Positions 46,380 to 56,601 of a stretch of DNA of 64,000 bases are shown in pieces. Source of the DNA: Chelativorans salis (GTDB taxonomy: Bacteria > Pseudomonadota > Alphaproteobacteria > Rhizobiales > Rhizobiaceae). A program made the position numbers and the translations under genes. Numbering within the stretch: position 1 is the stretch's first letter; every line of letters starts with the position of its first letter. The notes beneath the pieces were generated by a model, which did not search any database, had not been told where the DNA came from, and saw nothing but the letters and a program-made list of their open reading frames with translations. Location of the stretch: NCBI RefSeq assembly GCF_025336525.1, contig NZ_JAOCZP010000001.1, positions 930,001 to 994,000 on the forward strand, in the 5' to 3' direction.

Positions 46380-46571
46380 GCGACGCTCTCCGAGGCTTCA
46401 ACTCCACCGGCAGGCTATTTTCCCCGATAGAATAACTCAAGTAGATTATTTTATTGACAAGCACGGCTTGCTGCGATGACCTTGAGGCTTGGAACGGCCG
46501 GACTGCCGTTTCGAAGGGGAATAATCCGCCGCGGCCGATGGGAGTCGACGGCGAGCACAAGGAGGATTGTA
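46380..46571. promoter_or_regulatory. ROK / sugar-ABC divergent promoter with AATAA-N10-TTATT dyad
   Basis: In the AT-rich centre, AATAA (46431-46435) and TTATT (46446-46450) form an inverted pair ten bases apart, like NagC/XylR-type ROK operators. TTGACA-like sequence follows at 46454-46459 on the plus strand as a candidate -35 for the ABC operon. AAGGAGG sits six bases before the binding-protein ATG. Confidence 0.5.
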
Positions 46572-47825
46572 ATGCGCAGCAGGACAAGGCTCGCCGGGCT
46601 CGTTGCCGGCATCAGCTTGCTGGCCATGGGTTCGGCACAGGCGGTCGAGATCGAATATTGGCAATACGTCTTCGACAGCCGGGTGAAAGCGATGGACCAG
46701 CTCATCGCCAATTTCCAGGAAGCCAACCCGGATATCACCGTTAAGCACGTCACCTTTCCTTATGCCGACTACCAGACGCGTGTCGTGGCGGCGAAGGTTG
46801 CCGGGCAAGGCCCGGACGTGGTGCAGCTCTTCTATGGCTGGCTCGATAACTTCGTCGCCGGCGAGCTGATCCAGCCGCTCGACCCGGAAGTCTTCCCGCA
46901 CGAAGAAATCGAGAGCGAGTTCTTTCCTATCGTCTCGGCGATGAAGCGCGACGGCGACTATTACGGCCTGCCGACGGCCGTGCGCTCGCTGGCTCTGTTT
47001 TACAACAAGGCGCTGTTCGAGGAAGCTGGGCTCGACCCGAACAAGCCGCCGCAGACGCTCGATGAGCTTGTCGAGGCGGCTAAGGCCACCGTCAAGCACG
47101 ACGGCAGCGGCAACATCACCTCCGAGGGCATCACCGTCGAGATGGGCGGGCAAGACCACCATTGGTGGCGTGAGGTGCTGGTCCGTCAGTTCGGCGGTGA
47201 GCCCTATTCGGAGGACGGCACGAAGGTCGCCTATGACGACGAGGCAGGCCTTGAGGCGCTGAAGTTCCACAGCGGTCTGCAGACCGAGCTCAATGTCGGC
47301 CAAAACGGCTTCATGGACGAAGGCCAGGCCGCCTTCCGCGCCGGGCTCGCGGCCATGACCATCGACGGCACTTTCCGTCTCGGCTCGTTTGCCGAAAACC
47401 CTTTCGAATGGGGCGTGGCCGAACTGCCCGCCAATGCCGACGGCATGCGCTCCAACTATTCGAGTTATTTCGCCAATGCTATCGGCGCTCTTGCCGAGGG
47501 TGAGGAGCTGGAGGCCGCGCAGAAATTCCTCGCTTACATCTCCTCGCCGGAGGCGATGGAAATCTGGCTGGAGACCGTGGGCGAGCTACCGGCGCGCAAG
47601 GAGGTGGCGCTGACGGAGGAGAATCTTTCCGATCCCACCTACGGGCCGTTCCTGCAGGGACTGGAATACGCCCACACGACGCGTTTCGTCGATGAAGCCG
47701 CGCAGCGCCAGGCGATGATCGACATGGAAAACCGCATCTTCCTCGAAGGGCAGGATCCGGCGGAGGCGCTGGCGCAGGCCGCGAAGGAAGAGCAGGCCAT
47801 CCTCGACAAGTTCTACAACAAGTAG
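46572..47825 (+). CDS. CUT1 ABC transporter extracellular sugar-binding protein
   Basis: A 417-residue family 1 solute-binding protein with signal peptide ending AQA, mature start VEIEYWQYVFDSRVKAMDQ, and the typical GQGPDVVQLFYGW and GLAAMTIDGTF segments. Start set by the AAGGAGG. It leads an operon binding protein-permease-permease-lyase-ATPase-kinase. The ligand is unknown; the CUT1 class takes up oligosaccharides, glycosides and polyols. Confidence 0.92.
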   Translation: MRSRTRLAGLVAGISLLAMGSAQAVEIEYWQYVFDSRVKAMDQLIANFQEANPDITVKHVTFPYADYQTRVVAAKVAGQGPDVVQLFYGWLDNFVAGELIQPLDPEVFPHEEIESEFFPIVSAMKRDGDYYGLPTAVRSLALFYNKALFEEAGLDPNKPPQTLDELVEAAKATVKHDGSGNITSEGITVEMGGQDHHWWREVLVRQFGGEPYSEDGTKVAYDDEAGLEALKFHSGLQTELNVGQNGFMDEGQAAFRAGLAAMTIDGTFRLGSFAENPFEWGVAELPANADGMRSNYSSYFANAIGALAEGEELEAAQKFLAYISSPEAMEIWLETVGELPARKEVALTEENLSDPTYGPFLQGLEYAHTTRFVDEAAQRQAMIDMENRIFLEGQDPAEALAQAAKEEQAILDKFYNK

Positions 47826-47844
47826 AGCCACAGAGGCCGTGGCC

Positions 47845-48780
47845 ATGACATCGGTCGCCACACAGCCAGGCCCGGCGCCTGACGCCGGGCTTTGGGACCG
47901 CCTATCGATCCGTACCAAGCGGGTGCTGTGGGCCTGGGCCTTCCTCACTGTGCCGATCATCTTTTATGCCGGCATCCGGTTCTACCCCACATTCCAGGCC
48001 TTCTGGCTGTCGCTGACGGACTGGGACCTGTTGAGGCCGGCGAGCTTCATCGGCCTTGACAATTACAAGACGCTTTTCTCCGACCCGCTGTTCTGGCGGG
48101 TCTTCCGCAACACCTTCGCCTACCTCATCATCGGCACGCCGGCGAGCCTGGTGATCGCCTTCGTGGTCGCCTACTATCTCGACCGAGTGCGCTTCATGCA
48201 CGGCTTCATCCGGGCGCTCTATTTCCTGCCGTTCCTGACCACCGCTGCAGCGATGGCCTGGGTGTGGCGGTGGTTCTACCAGCCGGTGCCGATCGGCGTG
48301 ATCAACGGATTTCTGCAGACGGTGGGCCTCCCCGCGCAGCCATTCCTGCGCTCGGTCGACCAGGCGCTGCCGGCCATCATGGTGACGGCCATCTGGGCGG
48401 GGCTCGGCTTTCAGATCATCATCTTCATGGCTGGCCTGCGCGCCATTCCCACGACCTACTACGAGGCAGCGCGCATCGACGGTCTAGGGGAATGGGCGAT
48501 CCTGCGCAAGATCACGCTGCCGCTCCTCAAGCCCACAACGGTGTTTCTCGTCGTCTTCTCCTCGATCGGCTTCCTGCGCATCTTCGATCAGGTCTATAAC
48601 ATGACGACCAACGACCCCGGCGGGCCGTTGAACTCGACCAAGCCGCTGGTGCTGATGATCTACCAGACGGCGTTCTCGTCCTACGACATGGGCTATGCAG
48701 CCGCGCAGACGGTGGTGCTGTTCACCATCCTGCTCGTCGTCTCGCTCATGCAGCTCTGGGTGCTGAGGAACCGCGCATGA
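47845..48780 (+). CDS. CUT1 ABC transporter permease (MalF/UgpA-like)
   Basis: A 311-residue inner-membrane permease with six hydrophobic segments and the coupling loop EAARIDGLGEWAILRKITLP. A GTG two codons earlier is possible; the ATG has better spacing from the AGAGG. It overlaps the second permease by four bases. Confidence 0.9.
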   Translation: MTSVATQPGPAPDAGLWDRLSIRTKRVLWAWAFLTVPIIFYAGIRFYPTFQAFWLSLTDWDLLRPASFIGLDNYKTLFSDPLFWRVFRNTFAYLIIGTPASLVIAFVVAYYLDRVRFMHGFIRALYFLPFLTTAAAMAWVWRWFYQPVPIGVINGFLQTVGLPAQPFLRSVDQALPAIMVTAIWAGLGFQIIIFMAGLRAIPTTYYEAARIDGLGEWAILRKITLPLLKPTTVFLVVFSSIGFLRIFDQVYNMTTNDPGGPLNSTKPLVLMIYQTAFSSYDMGYAAAQTVVLFTILLVVSLMQLWVLRNRA

Positions 48781-49637
48781 GCACGATGGCCGTCCCCACT
48801 ACCGAGCTTGCCGCCAACCGGCGCGACATTCGCCCCGGCCGCATCATCACCTGGACGCTGCTTCTGATTGGCGGCGTCCTTATGGTCACGCCGCTCCTCT
48901 ACATGTTTTCGACTTCGCTGAAGTCGGCGGGGCAGGTCTACGACCTGCGCCTCATCCCAGCGCAGCCGACGCTCGACAACTATATCGAGGTGCTCTCCGA
49001 CGGCCGCTTCCTGCGCTGGTTCGTGAACTCGACGCTGGTGGCGGCGGCGGTCACGCTCTCCAACGTCTTCTTCGATAGCCTGGTGGGCTATACGCTGGCG
49101 AAGTTTAAGTTCCGCGGCCGCTACTTCATCTTTCTCGCCATCCTTTCGACGCTGATGATCCCGACCGAGATGCTCGTCATCCCGTGGTATCTCATGTCGA
49201 GCCAGCTCGGATGGCTCGACACCTACTGGGGTATCATGTTCCCCGGCATGATGACGGCCTTCGGCACCTTTCTGATGAAGCAGTTCTTCGAGACGGTGCC
49301 GGACGACTTTCTGGAAGCGGCGCGCGTCGACGGGCTCAACGAGTTCACCATCTGGTGGAAGATCGCCATGCCGATGGTGACGCCGGCGATCTCGGCGCTT
49401 GCCATTTTCACGTTCCTGGGCAACTGGACCGCCTTCTTCTGGCCGCTGATCGTCACCACCAGCCGCGAGCTCTACACGCTGCCGGTGGGGCTTTCGAGCT
49501 TTGCGGTCGAGCAGTCGATCCAGTGGGAGATGATCATGACGGGGGCCGCACTTGCCACCATTCCCACGCTCATCGTGTTCCTGGTGCTGCAGCGGTATAT
49601 CGTGCGCGGTGTCATGCTGGCGGGGCTGAAGGGCTGA
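48777..49637 (+). CDS. CUT1 ABC transporter permease (MalG/UgpE-like)
   Basis: A 286-residue permease; coupling loop EAARVDGLNEFTIWWKIAMP, six hydrophobic segments, and the C-terminal RYIVRGVMLAGLKG ending typical of MalG-type permeases. It starts within the previous stop (ATGA). The lyase gene follows after one base. Confidence 0.92.
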   Translation: MSTMAVPTTELAANRRDIRPGRIITWTLLLIGGVLMVTPLLYMFSTSLKSAGQVYDLRLIPAQPTLDNYIEVLSDGRFLRWFVNSTLVAAAVTLSNVFFDSLVGYTLAKFKFRGRYFIFLAILSTLMIPTEMLVIPWYLMSSQLGWLDTYWGIMFPGMMTAFGTFLMKQFFETVPDDFLEAARVDGLNEFTIWWKIAMPMVTPAISALAIFTFLGNWTAFFWPLIVTTSRELYTLPVGLSSFAVEQSIQWEMIMTGAALATIPTLIVFLVLQRYIVRGVMLAGLKG

Positions 49638-49638
49638 G

Positions 49639-51149
49639 ATGAGCGACGACCCGCGCAAGACCGACAAAAGCAGCTTCCCCGATCCGGTCTACAAGGAGAC
49701 GGTGCTCAAGCCTCTCTTTGACGGCGCCAAGGCGCATCATGTCGAAGGCTTCCGCGCCATCGACCGGGCGCATCTCGTGATGCTGTCGGAGACGGGGATC
49801 CTGAGCGACGAGCAGGCGGCGGCGATCGCCAAGGCACTGATTGAGATTGACCGCGATGTCGACGTCTCGAAACTCGCCTACACTGGCGAGGTGGAGGATT
49901 TCTTCTTCCTGATCGAGAAAGAGTTGAAGGCGCGGCTGGGACCGGATTTAGCCGGCCGGCTGCATACGGCGCGCTCGCGCAACGACATCGACCACACGCT
50001 CCTCAAGCTGGCGCTGAAGGAGCGGATCGATGTGCTGCTGGACAAGGCGCAGGCGCTGCTGGAGGCACTGATGGAGGCGGCCGAGCGCGAGAAGGAAACG
50101 CTGATCGTTGCCTATACCCATGGGCAGCCGGCGCAGCCAACGACCTTTGGCCACTATCTCTCGGCCGTCATCGAGGTGCTGACGCGCGATATAGAGCGCG
50201 TGCACGAGGCGCGGAAGATCGTCGATCTGTCGCCGATGGGGGCGGCGGCCATCACCACGTCGGGCTTTCCCATTAACCGGGCGCGCGTGGCGGAATTGCT
50301 GGGCTTTTCCGCGCCGCTGGAGAATTCCTATGGCTGCATCGCGGCGGTGGACTATGCAACCGCCACCTATGGAGCGCTGGAGCTGATGTTCCTGCATCTC
50401 GGCCGGCCGATCCAGGACTTGCAGTTCTGGACGAGCTTCGAGGTGGGGCAGGTCTATGTGCCGAATGCGCTGGTACAGATCTCCTCCATCATGCCGCAGA
50501 AGCGCAACCCGGTGCCCATCGAGCACCTCAGGCACCTGGCGAGCCAGACGTTCGGGCGGGCGCGGGCAATGCTCGACGTGATGCACAATACACCGTTCAC
50601 CGACATGAACGATTCGGAGGGCGAGACGCAGGCGATGGGGTACCAAGCCTTCAAGAGCGGGTATCGGGTGCTCGACCTTCTCGCCGCCGTCGTTTCGCAG
50701 ATCAGGATCGATCCCGCGCGGGTTGAGACAAATATCCGCCGCTCCTGCATCACCGTCACCGAGCTTGCCGACAGTCTGGTGCGCCGGGAGGGATTGTCCT
50801 TCCGCGAGGGGCATGAGATCGCGGCGGCGGCGGCGCGCGCGGTGGTGGCCGTGGATAGGGATTTGGCGGCGGACGGTTATGCGGCTTTTGCCGAAGCCTT
50901 CGCCAACGCGACGGGGCGGGCGACGGCGATTGATGAAGTGATGTTTGCCGAGCTGGTCTCGCCCGATTATTTCGTCGCCGTTCGCACCCGCTTTGGCGGG
51001 CCGGCGGCCGAGCCGCTTGGTAGCGCGTTGGCTGGATACCGGGAGAAGGCGCGGGGCTTTGCCACGCGGGCGCGGGAGAACGCCGAGCGGCAGGCGGAGG
51101 CGGCGCGGCGGTTGCAGGAAGAGTTCACCGCATTGACGGAGCGAAGCTG

Positions 51150-51150
<1 letters not shown>
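49639..51150 (+). CDS. Argininosuccinate-lyase/aspartase-superfamily lyase in a sugar-ABC operon
   Basis: A 503-residue fumarate-forming lyase of the ASL superfamily: LHTARSRNDI, AYTHGQPAQPTTFGHYL (Thr160-His161) and the catalytic loop SSIMPQKRNP with Ser283. Classic ASL is about 460 residues and reads GSSxMPQKxNPD; here the Gly is Ile and the Asp after NP is Val, and there is a longer N-terminus. These features and the operon argue against arginine biosynthesis. EDDS lyase of Chelativorans, another member annotated as ASL, is a possible relative (from memory). It likely cleaves a succinyl C-N bond in an imported compound, releasing fumarate. Coupled to the ATPase gene by a TGATG overlap. Confidence 0.85.
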
Positions 51151-52216
<1,066 letters not shown>

Positions 52217-52220
<4 letters not shown>

Positions 52221-53125
52221 TGTTGCAGAAAACAGACCGCGAGGCCATCGTCAGCCTCGGCCGCATCTATTGCGATTTCGTCTTTACCGGCCTTGACGGC
52301 ATGCCGCGGCTCGGCCGCGAGCTTTTCGCGGAGGAGATGACGCTGGCCGCCGGCGGGGGCGCCTTCATCACCGCCGCGCATGGCGCCGCTCTCGGGCGGC
52401 CCACGGCGCTGGTGGCGCGGCTTGGGACGGACGCGCTCTCGCAGGCGATCGAGCCGCAGCTGGCGCTGCCGGGCATCGATCTGCAGTTTCTCGATCGGCA
52501 TCCTTCCGCCGGGCCGCAGGTGACCGTGGTGATGGTCGAAGGCAAGGATCGGGCGTTCCTTTCCCGGCGTGCCGGGCCGGCGGAGCCGGCTACTCTTGCC
52601 GCAGCGCTTTCCTGGCCAATGGCGCGGCACCTGCATATCGCCGAATATGCGACCCTTGCCGAGATGCACGACGTTGTGCGCCAGGCGAAGGAGCGCGGCC
52701 TTTCCGTCTCGCTCGATCCGAGCTGGGACGACACGCTTATCCGCGATCCGTCCTTCCTCGATCGCTGCGCCGGGGTCGATGTGTTTCTGCCCAATCTGGA
52801 GGAGGCACGGGTGCTGACGGGGAGAGAGCCGCCGGAAGAGGCGCTTCAGGCGCTGTCGGCCCGGTTCCCGCTCGTGGCGCTGAAGCTCGGGGCCGAGGGC
52901 GGGATGCTGAGCGTGGGCGGCGAGGTTTGCGTGCTTCCTGCCCGGAAGGTTCGCGTTGTCGATACGACCGGTGCGGGGGATGCGTTCAATGCCGGGCTGT
53001 TGGATGCTTGGCTTGACGGCAGGAGCCTCGAGGCCTGCCTTTCGGCGGCAATCGCCGCGGGCACGCGCTCCGTGCAGGCCGCCGGCGGGGCTGCTGCGGT
53101 GTCGTCCTCGGTCAGGGCGAGCTGA
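52217..53125 (+). CDS. PfkB-family carbohydrate kinase
   Basis: A 302-residue ribokinase-like kinase: N-terminal GGGAFITAAHGAALG, the PfkB signature VVDTTGAGDAFNAGLLDAW with catalytic Asp, and LGAEGGMLS. It overlaps the ATPase gene by four bases and ends the operon. It probably phosphorylates the sugar released from the imported compound; the sugar is unknown. Confidence 0.92.
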
Positions 53126-53193
53126 GGCGAGCGAGCGCTTGCTGGGGTGGAGTCTTTCTTCGGCTTTGCCGGACCCCGAACTCGCATCATTTT

Positions 53194-53218
53194 CCCCCCT
53201 TCGACGAGCTCAGGGGGG
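53194..53218. terminator. Convergent hairpin between PfkB and E2 genes
   Basis: CCCCCCT at 53194-53200 pairs with AGGGGGG at 53212-53218 around an 11-base loop. It stands between converging transcripts and is flanked by TTTT on the pfkB side of the stem, but there is no T-run after the stem on either strand. Likely a transcript-end hairpin; the loop sequence resembles a repeated intergenic motif. Confidence 0.5.
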
Positions 53219-53229
53219 ATGGAAAGGTG

Positions 53230-54567
53230 CTACACCAGCATCCCAAACGGGTTCTCCACCAGCCGCTTGAAGGCGGAAAGCAGTTCGGCGCCGAGCGCCC
53301 CGTCGACGGCGCGGTGGTCGGTCGACAGCGTCACCGACATGATGGTGGCGGGCTTGATCTCGCCGTCCTTCACCACCGCCCGCTCTTCGCCCGCGCCGAC
53401 CGCCAGAATGGTGGCGTGCGGCGGGTTGATGACGGCGGCAAAGTCCTTGATGCCGTACATGCCGAGATTGGAGACCGCCGTCGTGCCGCCCTGATACTCC
53501 TCCGGCTTCAGCTTGCGGTTCCTGGCGCGGGTCGCGAGATCCTTCATCTCGTTGGAGATCGCCGACAGGGTCTTTGCCTCGGCCCGGCGCACGATCGGCG
53601 TGATCAGCCCGCCGGGAATGGCCACAGCCACCCCGACATCGGCATGCTTGTGTTTGACCATGGCGCTCTCGGTCCACGAGGCGTTGGCGTCAGGCACGGC
53701 CATCAGCGCCAGGGCCATGGCCTTGATGATGAAATCGTTGACCGACAGCTTGTAGGCCGGCTTCTCGCCGTCCTCGGTCTTGACCATGGGGGCGGCGGCA
53801 TTGAGCTGCTTGCGGAGCGCCAGCAGCGCGTCGATCTCGCAGTCCAGCGTCAGGTAGAAGTGCGGGATGGTGGACTTCGCCTCGACCAGGCGGCGGGCGA
53901 TGGTCTTGCGCATGCCGTCGTGGGGCACGAGCTCGTAGGAGCCTTCCTCGAAGAGCCTCAAGACCTGCTCGTCCGACATGGGCTTGGGCGCCGGGGCCTC
54001 GGGCGCCCGGGCGGCGGGCGCTTTCGCTGCGCCGCCGGAAATCGCCGCCTCGACATCGGCCTTCACCACGCGGCCGCGCGGGCCGGAGCCGGAGACGGCG
54101 GCAAGGTCGATGCCGGCTTCCTTGGCAATGCGGCGGGCGAGTGGAGAGGCACGGACGCCCTTTCCTTCCCCCTTGCGGGGAGGGTGGACAGCCGCCGTAG
54201 GCGGTTGGACGGGTGGGGGTGGTGAAGGTCGCGCGCCTTCCTCGGAAGTCGGCACGCGATCGCCACCACCCCCCTCCGCCCGCTTCGCGGGCACCTCCCC
54301 CGCAAGGGGGGAGGAAGGTGTGGCTTCGCCTTCCGCGTAAATCCACGCTACCGCCTGGCCGACGGGGATATCCACGCCCTCCTTGCCGGAGATATCGCCG
54401 ACGATCCCGCCTGCCGGGGCGTCGATCTCCATGGCTGCCTTGTCGGTCTCGATCTCGAACAGGAGGTCGCCCTTTTCGACGGCCGCGCCTTCCTCGACGT
54501 GCCAGCGCGAGATCCGCCCTGTCGCCATGTCCATGTCGACTTTCGGCAGGATGACCTCCACGGGCAT
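53230..54567 (-). CDS. 2-oxo acid/acetoin dehydrogenase E2 (dihydrolipoamide acyltransferase)
   Basis: 445 residues: one lipoyl domain (1-78; lipoylated Lys43 in FEIETDKAAMEI), a linker, an E3-binding domain (about 138-172, ASPLARRIAKEAGIDL), and the catalytic domain (about 205-445) ending STDHRAVDGALGA with the active-site His and Asp. The linker, about residues 84-134, is encoded by a repeat element (separate entry), giving an SSPLAGEV...AEGGGG type sequence. It is the last gene of the operon after E1 beta; no E3 gene is here. Substrate is pyruvate or acetoin by family. Confidence 0.93.
   Translation of the reverse strand: MPVEVILPKVDMDMATGRISRWHVEEGAAVEKGDLLFEIETDKAAMEIDAPAGGIVGDISGKEGVDIPVGQAVAWIYAEGEATPSSPLAGEVPAKRAEGGGGDRVPTSEEGARPSPPPPVQPPTAAVHPPRKGEGKGVRASPLARRIAKEAGIDLAAVSGSGPRGRVVKADVEAAISGGAAKAPAARAPEAPAPKPMSDEQVLRLFEEGSYELVPHDGMRKTIARRLVEAKSTIPHFYLTLDCEIDALLALRKQLNAAAPMVKTEDGEKPAYKLSVNDFIIKAMALALMAVPDANASWTESAMVKHKHADVGVAVAIPGGLITPIVRRAEAKTLSAISNEMKDLATRARNRKLKPEEYQGGTTAVSNLGMYGIKDFAAVINPPHATILAVGAGEERAVVKDGEIKPATIMSVTLSTDHRAVDGALGAELLSAFKRLVENPFGMLV
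54164..54318. repeat. MITE-like palindromic repeat lying in frame inside the E2 gene
   Basis: Outer arms CCTTCCCCCTTGCGGGGAGG (54164-54183) and the near-complement around 54294-54318, plus inner arms GGGGGTGGTG / CACCACCCCC near 54214-54223 and 54263-54272, form a nested dyad of about 150 bases. On the coding strand it adds roughly 50 low-complexity residues to the flexible linker without breaking the frame. Similar sequences in this window are intergenic (58.1-58.3 kb). Confidence 0.75.
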
Positions 54568-54569
54568 TG

Positions 54570-55568
54570 CTAGCGCGCCCCTCTCACGAGATCGCGGGCG
54601 GCGGCCACGATGTCGGGCACCTGGGGCACGGTGGCCCTTTCGAGTTCCGGGTTGTAGGGGATTGGCGTTTCGGCACCGCCCAGGCGGACGATGGGTGCGT
54701 CCAGAAAGTCGAAGGCGTCGCTCTCGGCGATCATGGCGCTGACCTCGGCGCCGATGCCCAGTGTCTTGACGCCCTCGTAGACGGTGAGCAGCCGGCTTGT
54801 CTTCTTGACGCTGTCGATGACGGTCTCGCGGTCCATCGGGCGGACGGTGCGAAGGTCGACGACCTCGACATCGATCCCCTCCCCTTCCAGCGCTTTCGCC
54901 GCCTCCAGCGCCTTGTGCACCATGATTGAGGTGGCGACGACGGTGAGATAGCGACCCTCGCGGCGAATCTCGGCCTTGCCGATGGGCACGGTGTAGTGCC
55001 CCTCCGGCACAGAACCCTTCATCTTGTAGAGAAGCTTGTGCTCGAAGATCATCACCGGGTCGGGATCCTCGATCGCGGCGAGAAGCATGCCCTTGGCATC
55101 GTGCGGTGTCGCCGGCTGGATGACCTTGAGGCCGGGCACGTGGCCGAGCCAGGCTTCAAGGCTCTGGCTGTGCTGGGCCGCCGCGCCCGTGCCGGAGCCT
55201 GCCGGAAAGCGCATGACGACGGGCACCGAGACGGCGCCTCCCAGCATGAAGCGCATCTTGGCCGCCTGGTTGACGATCTGCTCCATGGCGAGCGTGGCGA
55301 AGTCGGAGAACTGGAATTCGAAGATTGGCCGCATGCCGGTGACGGCAGCACCCACGGCGACGCCGGCGCCGCCGAGCTCGGAAATGGGCGTATCCATCAC
55401 CCGCTCTTCGCCGAAGCGGTTGACGAGATCGCCCGTGACCTGGAAGGCGCCGCCATAGACGCCGATATCCTCGCCCATCAGGAAGACGCGCTCGTCCGCC
55501 TCCATGGCGAGCGCCATGGCCTCCTGGATCGCCTGTGCGTAGCTCAGTTCACGCAGCCGAGCGACCAT
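54570..55568 (-). CDS. 2-oxo acid/acetoin dehydrogenase E1 beta subunit
   Basis: A 332-residue transketolase-type beta subunit: [82 protein letters not shown]. It pairs with the alpha subunit to decarboxylate a 2-oxo acid (or cleave acetoin) with thiamine diphosphate. One-base overlap with the alpha gene; three bases before E2. Confidence 0.93.
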   Translation of the reverse strand: MVARLRELSYAQAIQEAMALAMEADERVFLMGEDIGVYGGAFQVTGDLVNRFGEERVMDTPISELGGAGVAVGAAVTGMRPIFEFQFSDFATLAMEQIVNQAAKMRFMLGGAVSVPVVMRFPAGSGTGAAAQHSQSLEAWLGHVPGLKVIQPATPHDAKGMLLAAIEDPDPVMIFEHKLLYKMKGSVPEGHYTVPIGKAEIRREGRYLTVVATSIMVHKALEAAKALEGEGIDVEVVDLRTVRPMDRETVIDSVKKTSRLLTVYEGVKTLGIGAEVSAMIAESDAFDFLDAPIVRLGGAETPIPYNPELERATVPQVPDIVAAARDLVRGAR

Positions 55569-56599
55569 TACGCGGGCTCCGTGTAGACGTATTGCTCGAG
55601 GTCGGTGGTCTCGGGAGACGGGCTTTCCTTGGCAAATTCGATGCCTGCCGCGATCTCCTTCGCCGCTGCCGCGCGCACGACGTCGATCTCGTCCTGGCCG
55701 AAAATGCCCAGCGCCTTCAATTCGGCCTCGTAGAGGGCGATGGGATCGCGGTTGGTCATCCAGTCCTCGATCTCGTCCTTTGTGCGGTAGCGGTTGCGGT
55801 CACTCTTGGAGTGGCCGCGATAGCGGTAGGTTTTCGATTCGATCAGCGTCGGCCCCTCGCCCGCCCGCGCGCGCTGGACGGCCTGGTGGGAGGCCTCCGC
55901 CACATCCGACAGCACGTTGCCGTTGACGATCACGCCCGGCATCGAATAGGCGGCCGCGCGCTCTGCGATGTCCTTTACGGCGGTGGAGCGCTCGGCGGAG
56001 GTGGACATGCCGTACTGGTTGTTCTCGCACACGAAGACGACCGGCAGCTTCCAGATGGCGGCCATGTTGAGCGCCTCGTGGAAGGCGCCCTCGTTGTTGG
56101 CGCCGTCGCCGAAGAAGCAGACGACGACCTTGCAGTTCTTGAGCTGCTTGGCCGAGAGCGCGGCGCCGACGGCGATGGGGATGCCGCCGCCGACGATGCC
56201 GTTGGCGCCGAGATTGCCCTTCGACACGTCGGCGATGTGCATGGAGCCGCCGCGGCCGCGGCAATAGCCCGTGGTCTTGCCGAAGAATTCGGCGAACATC
56301 CTCGCTACGTCGGCGCCCTTGGCGATGGAGTGGCCATGGCCGCGGTGGGTCGAGGTGATCTGGTCGTCGTCGGTGAGCGGCAGGCAGATGCCGACTGCAC
56401 TAGCCTCCTGGCCGATGGACAGATGCATCGTGCCGTGGATGAGGCCGCGCATGTAGGACTCTTCCGCCCCCTCCTCGAAGAGGCGGATGAGATGCATCTT
56501 GTAGAGGGCCTCTTTCAGGGCGTCCTTGTCATGGTGACGGTAGAGGAAGGGCAGGTTGGCGCCGGCCTCGGCCGCTCCGGCGCTTGCGCGCGTCGCCAT
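55568..56599 (-). CDS. 2-oxo acid/acetoin dehydrogenase E1 alpha subunit
   Basis: A 343-residue alpha subunit with [42 protein letters not shown] and the thiamine-diphosphate motif [15 protein letters not shown]...[31 protein letters not shown] is as in AcoA (acetoin dehydrogenase) and PDH E1 alpha. It follows the DRL-like gene by three bases, so all four genes form one operon. Confidence 0.93.
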   Translation of the reverse strand: MATRASAGAAEAGANLPFLYRHHDKDALKEALYKMHLIRLFEEGAEESYMRGLIHGTMHLSIGQEASAVGICLPLTDDDQITSTHRGHGHSIAKGADVARMFAEFFGKTTGYCRGRGGSMHIADVSKGNLGANGIVGGGIPIAVGAALSAKQLKNCKVVVCFFGDGANNEGAFHEALNMAAIWKLPVVFVCENNQYGMSTSAERSTAVKDIAERAAAYSMPGVIVNGNVLSDVAEASHQAVQRARAGEGPTLIESKTYRYRGHSKSDRNRYRTKDEIEDWMTNRDPIALYEAELKALGIFGQDEIDVVRAAAAKEIAAGIEFAKESPSPETTDLEQYVYTEPA

Positions 56600-56601
56600 G
56601 G

